The notes under the pieces were generated by a model, which was given only the letters and a program-made list of their open reading frames with translations, had not been told where the DNA came from and ran no database searches. Of a DNA stretch of 64,000 bases, positions 46,701-57,290 are shown piece by piece. The position numbers and the translations under genes are program-made. Numbering within the stretch: position 1 is the first letter of the stretch; the number at the start of each line of letters is the position of its first letter. Source of the DNA: Himantopus leucocephalus (lineage: Eukaryota; Chordata; Aves; Charadriiformes; Recurvirostridae); contig RSEF01000019.1 of NCBI GenBank assembly GCA_003993805.1, positions 8,221,140 to 8,285,139 of the forward strand. The letters run 5' to 3'.

Positions 46701-49700
46701 TGGGCCTGATAATATTTGGGTTTTATTCTTCTTTTGAAATGGTTGAAAAATGCTGCTTTCTCAATTAAGATGAAAATGCCGATGTTTTTAATAAGGTCAG
46801 TGTAACGTCTTCATTAGCAAGATGCTGAAGTAACTCGATGCAGATCTGGAACTTCCACTGGGAAAATCTTCAGTGTCTGCCCAAAATGTCAGAGCCAGCT
46901 TTGCACTAGGTGTGAACCAGTACTGCTTCCCTAAAATTACCGGTTCTGGGATAACCTATTTCAGTTTAGGGACTGGCCGCCGTGTTTTTAAATAACTCCT
47001 GTGTGTACAGCCAAACTCAAGCGGCTTTTGCTAGCTTTTCCCCGGCAAGGCGCTGGAGAAGGGGCAGCGCCGGGTCCCGCGTTCCCGCAGACCCCGGGGA
47101 CGGGCAGCGCTCCGGCACTGGACTCCATGCTCTCGTTTCGCGTGATTCCGCAGCTGGTGACAAAGAGAGGGACCGGACGGCTGGCAAGAGGTGTAGAGCT
47201 CACCAGTAGGACACGCAGGTGGATATTAAAGGATGGACAGCCTAAAGTAAAACAAAATCAACATCTAACCCATTAAGGCTTCACTCTGATGAAGTTTTGC
47301 CGACAAATATCACAACAAAGCTGCTGGGTGCTGGATGCCTGTCCTCCGTTGTGGATGCCGGGGACACGTAGAAAACCTTCTCCCAGCTCTTTGGAGATGT
47401 GGCCTGTATCAGGCCAACCCTCCCTGCCCCCCCGCCCCGACTGCTCTGAATCCACAGCCCGAAGACGTCGCTTCCTTCCTCCGTGCCCTATGGTCCCGGA
47501 GGCAGGGCTGGCAAAGCTTATCTCCCAGCGCGTTTCTGTGGATTGCTGCAGACGCTGGGGGTAACGCCAAAGGCAGAGATGCATCAAGAAGACCGATTGT
47601 TTGCAGTGACATATTCTGCATTTTAAATGATCTTTGATTTCCTGGCAGCTCCCCAGCGTATCGCCCCTCCGTAACGCTGTCTAAATAATGTCTGTCAGGT
47701 GAAGCCACATCTGGGTAACAGGCAGGCCAGTCCGCAGCGCGCTGTTAGTCATCGGGGATTTCCGAAACCCACTGGCCGATCAATCTCGAGATCTTACTAA
47801 ATGATAGATGGAATATAATATAGGTCATTATTTCTTCCCTATGCACGAAAATGAATTATTCAGTAAAGATTTAGACCCTTTTTATTATGACACTGAATTT
47901 ATAGGGCATACAAAACATAAATGCAGATTTCTCCAGCACCAGATAGATGGGCTCATTCTCCGGGCGGCGTGAGTTAGCTGCAGCCACTCAGCATCCCTGC
48001 ACGGCACAGCCAAGGCGTCCCAGCGGCTGGGGCACACCACGGCGACGCGGGCGATCAGGACCTCCACCTAGCCCAGCCACCAGCTTGCTTACGTGGCAGA
48101 GTGTTTTCAAAAGCCCCTCGCTGGTTTGGGAGCCCAGGGTCTATTTATCTCAGAAACCAGGCTCTCGGGAGCCACGCATCTTCAATGAGATTTGGGGCCA
48201 CGTGTTACTTAGGCCGTATAAATGTTGATCTTAAAGCCAGCTTCTCCATCTCTGACCTGTGAAACGGGGCTGCCATGTGTCCAAAGGAAATCGGTAAGGC
48301 CAAAACCCGGTAATGAGAAGTGGGTGCTGCACGAGCACATGGACAGATGTGGTCTTCCTGAATTCTGGCTACAGAGCTGCCGTCTAGAGCTTGGGTTGGT
48401 TTGTATCAACAGCAGTGGCTGTCCTTGTTATTGGAATAAACGCTCCAACTTTTAACCGTGTGGCTAGGGAGACTGTCACCACTGACCAGCCGTTACAGAC
48501 CTCAGCTTCGCGGTTCATTACCTACTTCCGAAAGTCTGCTGGGAGTTCGGATTTTTAGCACGAATGCTGGAGCTCAGAGAGGAGGAGGGCAAAGGGCGAG
48601 GCGGCGAGCTCCCCGCGCTGCGGGGAAAAGGCTGGGGGCTGGGGCTGGAACGGCACCTTTGGCACCGGGTCTGTCTGCTGCCTGCTCCACGGAGCAGGAC
48701 AGCGGGTCCCGGTCTGTCACCCGTGGCCGTCAGGCACCGAGCGCACCCCCGGAGCATCCCTGATGCGGCGGTTATGGCTTTTGTTCACTGGAACGCGGGG
48801 CAGTGGAGCGCTCAGTCCCGTTTTTAGGGCTATGCTGACCGCGGAGGGCTTGGGGACAGAAACGCGGCAGTGCTGAGCGCCCTCCCGAGCTGTTCCTCTC
48901 TCTCTACGCCTGCAGCCAGGGCGGCAAAGTGGGGTGCTGGGTCCTCCGTACTCGGCCCGGACAGCGGGGAAACGTGTTTCCTCTGGACATAGTGCAAACA
49001 TTGCACTGATTTTACTACACCTCTGGGCCAAATTCCGCTCTAGGTAACGGTAGAATAATTTGCGCCTCAGAAAACTGCGGTGCAATTACCTGTCGTGGGT
49101 GCGTGGTGATCGGGATGTGAGTGGAGGTGGTGCGTAGGGTGAATGGGGTCACTGGTTTTCGGTGGTGTTACAGAGGGTCACAGGAGTGCTCTGCAGCTGC
49201 AGTCGGGCAGCGGTTTGCACTGGGCTGTTTTCTAATGCTGCAGCGTCTACCGCGTCCCTTGGGCACGCCGCGTTCTCGGCAGCGGGCTCTGCTCCGGGGG
49301 CAGCAGAACTGCTCTCCGGGCACGGGGAGAGGTGCAGGCGGTGCCTGGAAGAGAGGGGAAAGCCCTGCGCCCATTTTCCCGGCTGCGCCGCCCTCAAAAT
49401 CAGTCATTAGTGGGATTTGCCCCCTGCAAGCGCCACCAAATGGCCATTGCCGCCATCCCCCGCGGTAAGGACCCGGGAGCCTTCCAGCTTAATGTACCTA
49501 CAGCGACTGCTCAGGTTTGTAAACCTCACCACGAGCAAAAACAAACCCCGTAATGGAAGGCTGGCTGAAAATGAGCTGAATTTGTAAATCTCAGCAGCGC
49601 GTGCAGGAGAAATAGCAAAAATGACTGAACAGATTGAAAGTGGTCACCTGCCTGAACCCGGCCACGGCGCTGGGAAAGGCGGAAAAGAGAACGTACTGAT

Positions 49701-50810
49701 AAAGTCTTTCAAAAGCCATTTGACCTGTAATTTTCACTGATGTAGGGGATAACAGTGGAGATTTCGTTTTAATATATAGAAATCCAAATATTTTTTTTTT
49801 CCTGAGCTATAATCAGCTCCACCAAAGTTCCTTCTGTCCATCAGCAAAATCCGTCTCGTGCTCGTTCTTTCTGGAACTCCTTTAAAATGCTGCACGGCGG
49901 TCAGAGAGATTAAAGGGGTAATATAACCCCGGGAACCACGCTCCTGACGAGCAATTTCCCGGTGATTATTATGAGCAATAGCCAAGATCTAAAGGAGGCT
50001 CAGAGGGGGAAGAAAAAGACGGTCCTTTAATCCCCCCCATCCGTTTACTTTGCACACCCGCCCCGCTGGGGCAGGGCCAGCCCAGCTCCCGTCCGGCCGG
50101 AGCAGCCGGGGGCTTCGCTGCCCACCCGGCCCCTGCCCGCCGGGGGACCCCCTCCGGCGAGGGGCGCAGAGAGCCGCGCGGGCGCCTGCCGTGCTGCCGA
50201 ACCACAGTGCAGCACCTCGGCACTAAACAGACCCCGGAAAGGGAATCCGATCAGATTTTTACGGCGGTCTGCATCAAAACATGACGATGAGTCTTTCTCT
50301 GGTAGGCCTGACCCACCAGATGCGCGCGCGTCCTCTAATTTACGCCTTGTTCATCAGTCACTGCTGGGAAGCACATTTACACGCTGCCTCCCCGCTCCCC
50401 AATTAAAAAAAAAGATAATCCCTGAGCTTGAAATAATTGGCGACCCCGAAATAGCTCTTGCGGGCACGGCCGCCGAGCCGGGAGGGCGTCCGTCAGGAGG
50501 CACTCGGTGTCGGGCGAGCTCAGGTGCTCAAAATCAATGGATGTTTCTGAAAATGTAGGGCACCGTGGCTCAGTCCGGGCGGGCGGCCCGCGCTCCCGCT
50601 CCGCGCTTCTTAATTTAGGTGAAACTGATTGCTTTCACCTTATATAATTACGACAATACTTGGCAGCCCCATCGCCGCTTCTGTCCGCCGCTGCGAAGTG
50701 CTGGTCAAACGCCGAGCGTAACGTGTTGGAGCTGAGGGTGAACGCTGTCACTCGCTCTGGGCAGTGCTCTCCGGGCGCTGAAGGCCACAGCGGCACTGCC
50801 GGAGCCCTGG
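40793..50810. other. Intergenic region upstream of MSI2
   Basis: No gene supported. AT-rich blocks at about 44030-44160, 45540-46010, 47760-47900 and 49730-49950 alternate with CpG-rich sequence at about 43.4-44.0, 48.5-49.4 and 50.0-50.6 kb. This pattern would suit a developmental gene's upstream regulatory landscape. None of the open frames resembles a known protein. Confidence 0.5.
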
Positions 50811-51290
50811 GACACGAGGGGAACTGGGATGTGCGGGCACCAGGATGCGGGAACTCCGGGATGTGGGAACCCTGGGATAAGGGGGCACTTGGATGTGGGA
50901 ACCCGAGGATGTGGGGGCACTGAGATATGACAACCCCAGGACATAGGGACAGTGGGATGCAGGACCTCTGAGATGCGGGGGCACCAGGATGTGAGAGCCC
51001 GGAGATGCGAGGGCACCGGGATGTGGGAGCCCTGGGATGTGAGGGCACAGGGATGCGGGGGCGCCAGGATGCAGGAACATGGGGATGTGGGGACACTGGG
51101 ATGTGGGAACCCTGGGATAAGTTGGCACTGGGATGCGGGAACCCCAGAATGTGGGGGCACCAGGATGTGGGAACCCCAGGACACGGGGGCACCGGGATGC
51201 AGGAGTGCCAGGATGTGGGGGCACTGGGATGCAGGGACACTGGGATGCGGGGTCCCCGGGACATGGGGGCACCAGGACAGAGGGGCACCG
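50811..51290. repeat. GC-rich degenerate minisatellite upstream of MSI2
   Basis: Roughly 25 repeats of a unit of about 20 bp, GGGATGYGGGRRCMCYRGGA, with substitutions and small length changes. It is open in several frames on both strands, giving long Pro/His/Ser or Gly-rich translations that are artefacts of the repeat. It ends about 280 bp before the assembly gap at the MSI2 promoter. Confidence 0.92.
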
Positions 51291-51568
51291 GCCGCTCTCT
51301 CGGAGCAGCCCCGGGAGGCTGCAGGGCCCGGGCTGTGCGCGGCGGTGGCCGCCGGGACAAATGACCCCCCCACAGCAACGCCGCAATTTCCCACTTGCCC
51401 CTAAAACTTCGCGCTGGGCCCCCCCCTCCCCCTCCCCAGACTCCGCAATTAGTGATTTGGCACCGCTGTGGCTGTGCCGGGGGGGGCAGGGCAGCGCTGA
51501 TGGCGGGACAGCCCACGGCCCGTGTCCGCCTTCACCGCCGTTCTCCCCCCTCCCCGCCCCCCCCCCCC

Positions 51569-51930
51569 NNNNNNNNNNNNNNNNNNNNNNNNNNNNNNNN
51601 NNNNNNNNNNNNNNNNNNNNNNNNNNNNNNNNNNNNNNNNNNNNNNNNNNNNNNNNNNNNNNNNNNNNNNNNNNNNNNNNNNNNNNNNNNNNNNNNNNNN
51701 NNNNNNNNNNNNNNNNNNNNNNNNNNNNNNNNNNNNNNNNNNNNNNNNNNNNNNNNNNNNNNNNNNNNNNNNNNNNNNNNNNNNNNNNNNNNNNNNNNNN
51801 NNNNNNNNNNNNNNNNNNNNNNNNNNNNNNNNNNNNNNNNNNNNNNNNNNNNNNNNNNNNNNNNNNNNNNNNNNNNNNNNNNNNNNNNNNNNNNNNNNNN
51901 NNNNNNNNNNNNNNNNNNNNNNNNNNNNNN
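51569..51930. other. Assembly gap (362 N) at the MSI2 promoter
   Basis: A run of 362 Ns. It is not a round number, so it may be an estimated size. It starts at a C homopolymer, ends 38 bp before the MSI2 ATG, and hides the 5' UTR and core promoter. Confidence 0.97.
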
Positions 51931-51968
51931 TCTCGCTCGGCGCGGATCGCTGCGGGCTCCGCGCGGCC

Positions 51969-52030
51969 ATGGAGGCGGACGGGAGCCAGGCTACCTCGGG
52001 GAGCCCCGGCGAGGCGCAGCACGACCCCGG
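51969..52030 (+). CDS. MSI2: MSI2 coding exon 1
   Basis: The ATG is in strong context (GGCCATGG). The exon encodes [20 protein letters not shown] plus two bases of a Gly codon and ends at donor GTAAGT (52031). Mammalian MSI2 starts in the same way (MEA-GSQ-TSGS...QHDPG). Confidence 0.94.
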
Positions 52031-55000
52031 GTAAGTCGGCGGGCGGCGGGGCGCGGAGCGGAGCGGCGAGGAGCGGGGAGGGGGGGGCCGGCCGGTCGGC
52101 CGGCCCCCCCCTCCCCGCTCCTCGCCGCTCCGCTCCGCGCCCCTCCGCGCGCCGCCGTGAGGTGCCCCGTCAAAATGGCCGATCCCGCACCGGCGTTCAA
52201 CTCCGCTCTCTTCTCTCCCTCCAGCAAGATGTTCATCGGCGGCCTCAGCTGGCAAACCTCACCAGGTAAGGACCGCCGCCCCCACACGCCAACAACCCCC
52301 CCCCTCCCCACACACACACACACACACCCCCCTCCGCCACTACCACACGCGTCCCGCCCCGCGTGGGCCGCGCGTCCCGCCGCGCCGGGGCCTGTCCGCG
52401 CCCCCCCCCCCCCCCCTTCCCCCCCCCCCCCNGCTTTCCCCTTCCCCTCCTCTGCCTCTCTGCTTCTCTCTCTCTCTCTCTCCGCAGACAGCCTTAGAGA
52501 CTATTTTAGCAAATTCGGAGAAATTAGAGAGTGTATGGTCATGCGGGACCCCACCACCAAGCGCTCCAGGTAAAACCGCCGCCCACCCGGGGAGGTGAGG
52601 GAGGGGGGGGGGGCGCGGGTTGACAAACTTCGCGAGTTGCCGCCGGGGCGGGTGGATCCCCCGTCCCCGCATCCCACCCCACGCGTGGGGGTTTCTCCGC
52701 GCTCCCCGCATCCCTGCTGCCGGGAGGAGGAAACAAAAGCGGCCGGTGGAGGGGCGGCGGGTCGGGGCTGGCCGCCCTTCCCCCGTTACCGGGGGCTTTT
52801 GGGGAGAGAGGGGAGGAGGGAGGAAACGGGGATTTATTTTATGACTCCTTCTCCTTGTCTCTAGTTCTCACCATCCCCATCCCCATCCCCTCGCTCTTTG
52901 TCTCCCGCAGAGGCTTCGGGTTCGTTACGTTCGCGGATCCGGCGAGTGTAGACAAAGTCCTGGCTCAGCCCCACCACGAGCTGGACTCCAAGACGGTAGG
53001 TCGGGGGTGGGGGTGTCGGTCGGTCGGTCGGTGGTGCGGGGGCCGCCCGGACCCCCGGACCCCGCTGCGGTGACAGGCGACCTGGCGGGGACCCGGCCCC
53101 GCGCTCGGCCGCTTTGCCTGGGTTTTTGCGGGGCGATGTCAAGCTGTCATTGAACGGGGACTTTGCGTGGTTCCGTTTTTCCTTTTTTTTTTTTTTTTTT
53201 TTTNAATCCTAGAGTCTGCCTTTAACTTACAGAAAGCAGCAACTTACTTTTTTTTAAAATCCGGATTTAGCCATACCGACCGATGGCTCCTCCCCCAGCC
53301 TTATATTTTATTGAGCGGTGACATTGAAAAAAATTGTAGAGTAAAATCCAACTTTTTTTGGTGTTGTGCTGCAGAATGCTTTCTGCAGGGAACTTTCTGC
53401 TTCTTTTGATTGATTATTTATTTACTGGTGCGCGCGTTTCAAGGTGGGAGTGACTTACTGTCAAATTGCAAAAGCTGCTTCTAGTGTCATTTCCCAAAGT
53501 CGCTTTTTGGAGAGGTGCCCCTCACCTGTGATGTCAGGGCCCTTATGAAACATACGCATTAATTTATGGAAAGCTATGCGAGAGCCGGAGAGTGGATGTG
53601 GTAGAGAAGCGCAAGTCTCAGTTTGTTGTTGTTTCTCCAGAGTGTTTTGCCACACTCAGTCTCCAGTGGATAACATAAGGAAAATGCTCAAGAGATTCAG
53701 CTGGTCTGTTTTTTTTTTTTTTTTTAATAAACGTTACATTTGCTTTTATTCATTTATTTATTTATTTTTTTAAAAAAAGACCCGCATGTAAGTTTGCCCC
53801 CTGACCTGATACGGCGTTTTCAGTATTGGGTCAAACAAAAGGTATCAGGCGTGTGTCGCTTCAGGCCCTGTTTTTCTCCCTGCAATCAAGGCCATGCAAA
53901 ATGATGAAGTTTTCCTGCCTCTTACTTTCTTGCAATTTTAAGCCTCAGCAACCGTGGGAGCGGGGGGGAGGGGGGGGAAGGACACTGGTAGAGGTCATTA
54001 TTGCTTTGGTACGGATCGGTCTGAAGGGGGTCGTGTTTTGCGAAGGGAAGGATCGCGTTGGTTTAACTGCCTGGCAGAGAGCTTCTGCTGAACGTATCGC
54101 ATGTGTTCGTTGCTGTAACTGTCTTTTATAGTGTGAGTTCTGGATATTAAAGGTTTTATTTTAACATGAGCATGGTGTTAGGAATCCTGTCTCGGTGCTG
54201 GAACATCTTGTGTGTGCCTGTGTGTGTGAGACTATAGTTAAATGAAGAATAGAAGAAGCAGGGAGCAGACATGAGTGTATGATTTTTTTAAAAATATAAT
54301 TTATATGAAAAAATAAAGCACAAAGCTCTTGTAGAAGCAGGTGGAATCTAGTGTTTTAATTCGACCTACAAATTCTGCTGGGCTTGTCTGAACACGTAGC
54401 CCGTGCTTTCACATGCCTTAATAATTTGATTTTAGGTTTAATCAGATACGGTAAGATAACTGATTCCACTGTGCTCCTGAGATTAAACTCACCAGACTTT
54501 TCATGTACAGCTATATTCTCTATGTGTTTTTAAAGATAAATTTAGATAAGGGGAACAAAGGCAAACAGTATGTTGAACGAGGGTTTAAAAAACAAAATAT
54601 AAATCATGGGAGGACACCCTGTCATATTTTTCTGACTGTAATGAGGTCCTCCCCCGGCTTTTTTCCCGTATCGCAGTCTAGTCCCTGCAATGTATTAATT
54701 TGCTCTTCTCTGGGGGAGGGGTGAAAAGCTTGAGCAGGACAAATTTGCCTCAGTTTTGATTGTGTGATAATGACTGAATCAAGCTAAATAAGAAATTGAC
54801 CTTAGAATCAGTAACGCAGCTTAAAAGCAAAACATGAAAGTAGCCAGGTTCCCTTTCAGCCCTTTTTTTGTAGACGTATTGTAGTAACTGTTCTTTAGTA
54901 TAACATAGCATTTGACTCTGTTTCAACGTTCAGCACAGGAGGCAGATCGGTTGGGTATTGGCATGGAAACGTCGCTCTTGTTTACAGTTACGTTAAAAGC

Positions 55001-57290
55001 TTTGTTTAGGTAATGGCCATTCATATCAGAAATAGTATTATAGTCATTTCCTAGAGGACTTGTAGATACAGTAAGTAGCATTGTACCTAACTAACTAATT
55101 TTTTTTGGTAGAAGTTTTTTTTTTTGTTTGTTTGTTTGGTTTTTTTGGTTGTTGTTTAAATAGTTGACAGGGATATGCAAAAGGTACGGATTTGCCGTGT
55201 TGATTGCTAGTGTTCCTCTTCCAGCGCCGATGGTGTTTATCCAAAAAGGTTTTGTGAAGGAAAATTCAGTTATTTAAGCAGGGCTGTTGCTGTGATGCAA
55301 GGAACTCCATGCTCTTTGAACTGACCTTCAAAAATGAATGTGTTGCTTTGGAGTTTAATGTCTCTTCCAGCTTTTTACCAGTGGGACTTCGCAGTGTGAT
55401 GTTCTTCTGGTGGGACTGGTGTTCTTTGTTGAGAAAACTTTCACTTTTGAAGCAAATGTAGAAATGTGCATATTTGCCTCCGCCTTTGGGTATCGCTGTG
55501 GAAAATCCGTACCTGTTGTATTTCCCCAGTAGACAAATGCCTAGTCAGTGCTGAATATATTTGTAGATAATGTTAATCTCTATGAAAAGGTTAGCTTTCT
55601 AGATAAAGAATTTTACTTTTTATGCTTTCTGAACAATAAAGTGGCATGTAATCGCTCATTTCTCAGGTGTGTCCTAAAAAAGATACTACATTTGTATCTG
55701 ATGTAGACAAATCAGTTTATCAGTTGCACATCAAATCTTTGCGCTATTTCCAATTTTGACAAATTAATTGAGTAAAACTGCTTTTTAGGAGAGGCCCCTG
55801 GTTATTTATCAGTGGCAGGAATATTTATCACCACAGGAATAACAATACCAAATGGAAACATCGCCTTTTCCTAATCGAGGTTAGCTTGGCAGGGGGGACA
55901 CCCAACAAAACCCAAACCCAAACTGTGAAAGAAAGCCTCTGCTTCTAAGTATGCCTTAACACAGTCAGGATTCGTTTCATCAGTTTGTTATATAGTCAGA
56001 AACGGCACTGAATGAAGTCACAACTTGCACAGGAAAGGCAGGATTTAGTCCTTCAAAAAAGCCTTTTCCAGACTTTACTTTAGAACGTGTCTGCGTGCAG
56101 GTGCTGCTAAAAAACAGAGGGGAAATCAGCAGCACCAGCAGCACGTAGATATTTTATTGCACCCATTTTTAAAGGTGCCAGTTTAAGATGGGCAGTTGTT
56201 TAAAAGGTATGGGTTTTATTTACATCCAGGCATACATCTGAAGTGGTGTCTTTTTAAGTAACTTTTGAATGGCAGAGTAGAGTCCCTTTTTAAAGATGAC
56301 CCATGTGGAAGTTGTTTTTGAAATTGCAGAATTAGCATTTTGGAACTGCGGAGTGGGCACGCTTTCTAAGTTGTGCAGTGCAATGGGAGTCAGCGCTGCA
56401 TCCTGAAGCAAGGGAGCATGGGATAAAACAAAGATATATTTTTCTTCCTTTTTGTCTCTGTGGTGGTGTGCTTTATTCAAGAATACTTTAGGTAACTCCT
56501 TCATGGAAAATCTTTTTTAAGAACTTGGTTTCTTCTGGTTTAAAATGCCTGTATGTTTCGTTTGTGGCTCCACACCCCTTCCCATAAATGCCCCTTCATA
56601 GTCTTCCATTGCTCACATACGTTCTTTTGAGGGTGAGCAAAATCAGCTTGGCATATTGTTATGAAGGATAATCTTTAGTCCTTCTAATGTTTTAGTTTTA
56701 ATAATTGAAATGTGAATAATTTGACTTTGTGTTTTGCGTTTCTTTTTTGTGTGGTGTTGCTAGTCAGTTGACAAAACAAAGCAGAAAAATAAAAGAAAAA
56801 CAAAGTAACCCCAAACGCCACTGAAAGAAGGTGCAGGTGTCAAAACCAACAGGTTAAGATCTCAATCAGGAATGCTGGCCGTCTTTCTGCGCGACCTCCA
56901 GAGTGTGCAGATAACGTTTAACGTGCAGTTTTGGTTGTAGAGGCAGCACCCAGAGACTAATAGAGAGCTCCCTGAGCACCAGCGCAGATTGTTGCCCAGA
57001 AGGTGATGTAGGAGGTGTACACAAGAGATGTTTTCTTCCTCTCTTCCCGTCTCCCTCCCCCCTGCCGAAACCCCCCCCAGACAAACCCAGGCTCTGACCC
57101 ATCAGTTCCAGAGTAGTTCTAGGTGACCCAGTGTGCTGAATTACAAGCCTGAGAAATGAGGGATTAATAATTCGGTGATTAAAATCATAAATAAATATAA
57201 ATTGACAACAAAAGCTATCTTGTTGATTTCCCCTTTCTTTTTCCTCAGATTGACCCTAAAGTTGCATTTCCCCGACGAGCACAGCCTAAG
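51969..57290 (+). CDS. MSI2: RNA-binding protein Musashi homolog 2 (5' part, coding exons 1-5)
   Basis: MSI2 is a cytoplasmic RNA-binding translational regulator that recognises UAG-containing motifs and acts in stem and progenitor cells. The window holds exons 51969-52030, 52225-52265, 52488-52569, 52911-52995 and 57249-57290: 312 nt, 104 codons, all phases consistent. The product starts [14 protein letters not shown] and carries RRM1: RNP2 MFIGGL at residues 23-28 and RNP1 RGFGFVTF at 62-69, followed by the linker [14 protein letters not shown]. Both RNP motifs are intact. RRM2 and the Ala/Pro-rich C-terminus (about 220 residues in mammals) are not in the window; intron 5 runs past its end. 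An alternative first exon gives a second N-terminus. MSI1 is the paralogue, but the N-terminus and the AKAP1 neighbour favour MSI2. Confidence 0.96.
52048..52143. repeat. 96-bp palindrome with perfect 47-bp arms in MSI2 intron 1
   Basis: 52048-52094 is the exact reverse complement of 52097-52143, separated by GT. It starts 17 bases after the exon 1 donor and ends 31 bases before the alternative ATG. All arm bases pair, almost all as G-C. Confidence 0.95.
52175..52265 (+). CDS. MSI2: MSI2 alternative first exon continuous with exon 2
   Basis: An ATG at 52175 in strong context (AAAATGG) reads through the exon 2 acceptor in the correct frame: [17 protein letters not shown], then [10 protein letters not shown] human MSI2 isoform has an N-terminus of the same length with the same MAD start and FSPSS end, as I remember it. 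This indicates a second promoter or first exon within what is intron 1 for the other transcript. Confidence 0.75.
52225..52265 (+). CDS. MSI2: MSI2 coding exon 2 (RNP2 motif)
   Basis: A 41-nt exon after CCTCCAG and before GTAAGG. It encodes [13 protein letters not shown], containing RNP2 of RRM1. Confidence 0.95.
52305..52482. repeat. Simple repeats: (CA)n, C tracts with an N, (CT)n
   Basis: MSI2 intron 2 (52266-52487) contains a CA run at about 52310-52327, two C tracts at 52400-52431 followed by N (52432), and a CT run at about 52466-52481 that forms the polypyrimidine tract of exon 3. Confidence 0.9.
52488..52569 (+). CDS. MSI2: MSI2 coding exon 3
   Basis: An 82-nt exon after a CT-repeat polypyrimidine tract and CCGCAG, before GTAAAA. 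It encodes residues 35-61, including [20 protein letters not shown], helix 1 and strand 2 of RRM1. Confidence 0.95.
52911..52995 (+). CDS. MSI2: MSI2 coding exon 4 (RNP1 motif)
   Basis: An 85-nt exon after TCCCGCAG and before GTAGGT. It encodes [20 protein letters not shown] and then [12 protein letters not shown]1 with its RNA-stacking Phe residues is intact. Confidence 0.95.
52996..57248 (+). other. MSI2 intron 4
   Basis: GT-AG intron of 4253 bp, GC-rich at first and AT-rich later. It contains a GGTC tetranucleotide run (about 53017-53032), T tracts at 53184-53203 (followed by N 53204) and 53709-53725, and G tracts near 53960. No exon is recognised. Confidence 0.85.
57249..57290 (+). CDS. 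MSI2: MSI2 coding exon 5 (RRM1-RRM2 linker)
   Basis: A 42-nt, phase-0 exon after TTTTTCCTCAG and before GTAAGT. It encodes [14 protein letters not shown], identical to the linker I know from vertebrate Musashi proteins. Confidence 0.95.

Larger units (their letters stand above)
51291..52200 (+). promoter_or_regulatory. MSI2: MSI2 CpG-island promoter region (partly missing)
   Basis: Extremely GC- and CpG-rich sequence with G and C homopolymers surrounds the MSI2 start codon. The core is replaced by 362 Ns at 51569-51930, so the transcription start cannot be placed. No TATA box is visible next to the ATG, as expected for a CpG-island promoter. The absence is not informative, because of the gap. 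Confidence 0.65.

Noticed and set aside
50635..51516. Long minus-strand open frame of 293 codons, and overlapping frames on both strands
   Set aside because: It lies over the 20-bp minisatellite. All frames are open because of the repeat, and the translation is a low-complexity His/Pro/Ser pattern, not a protein family.
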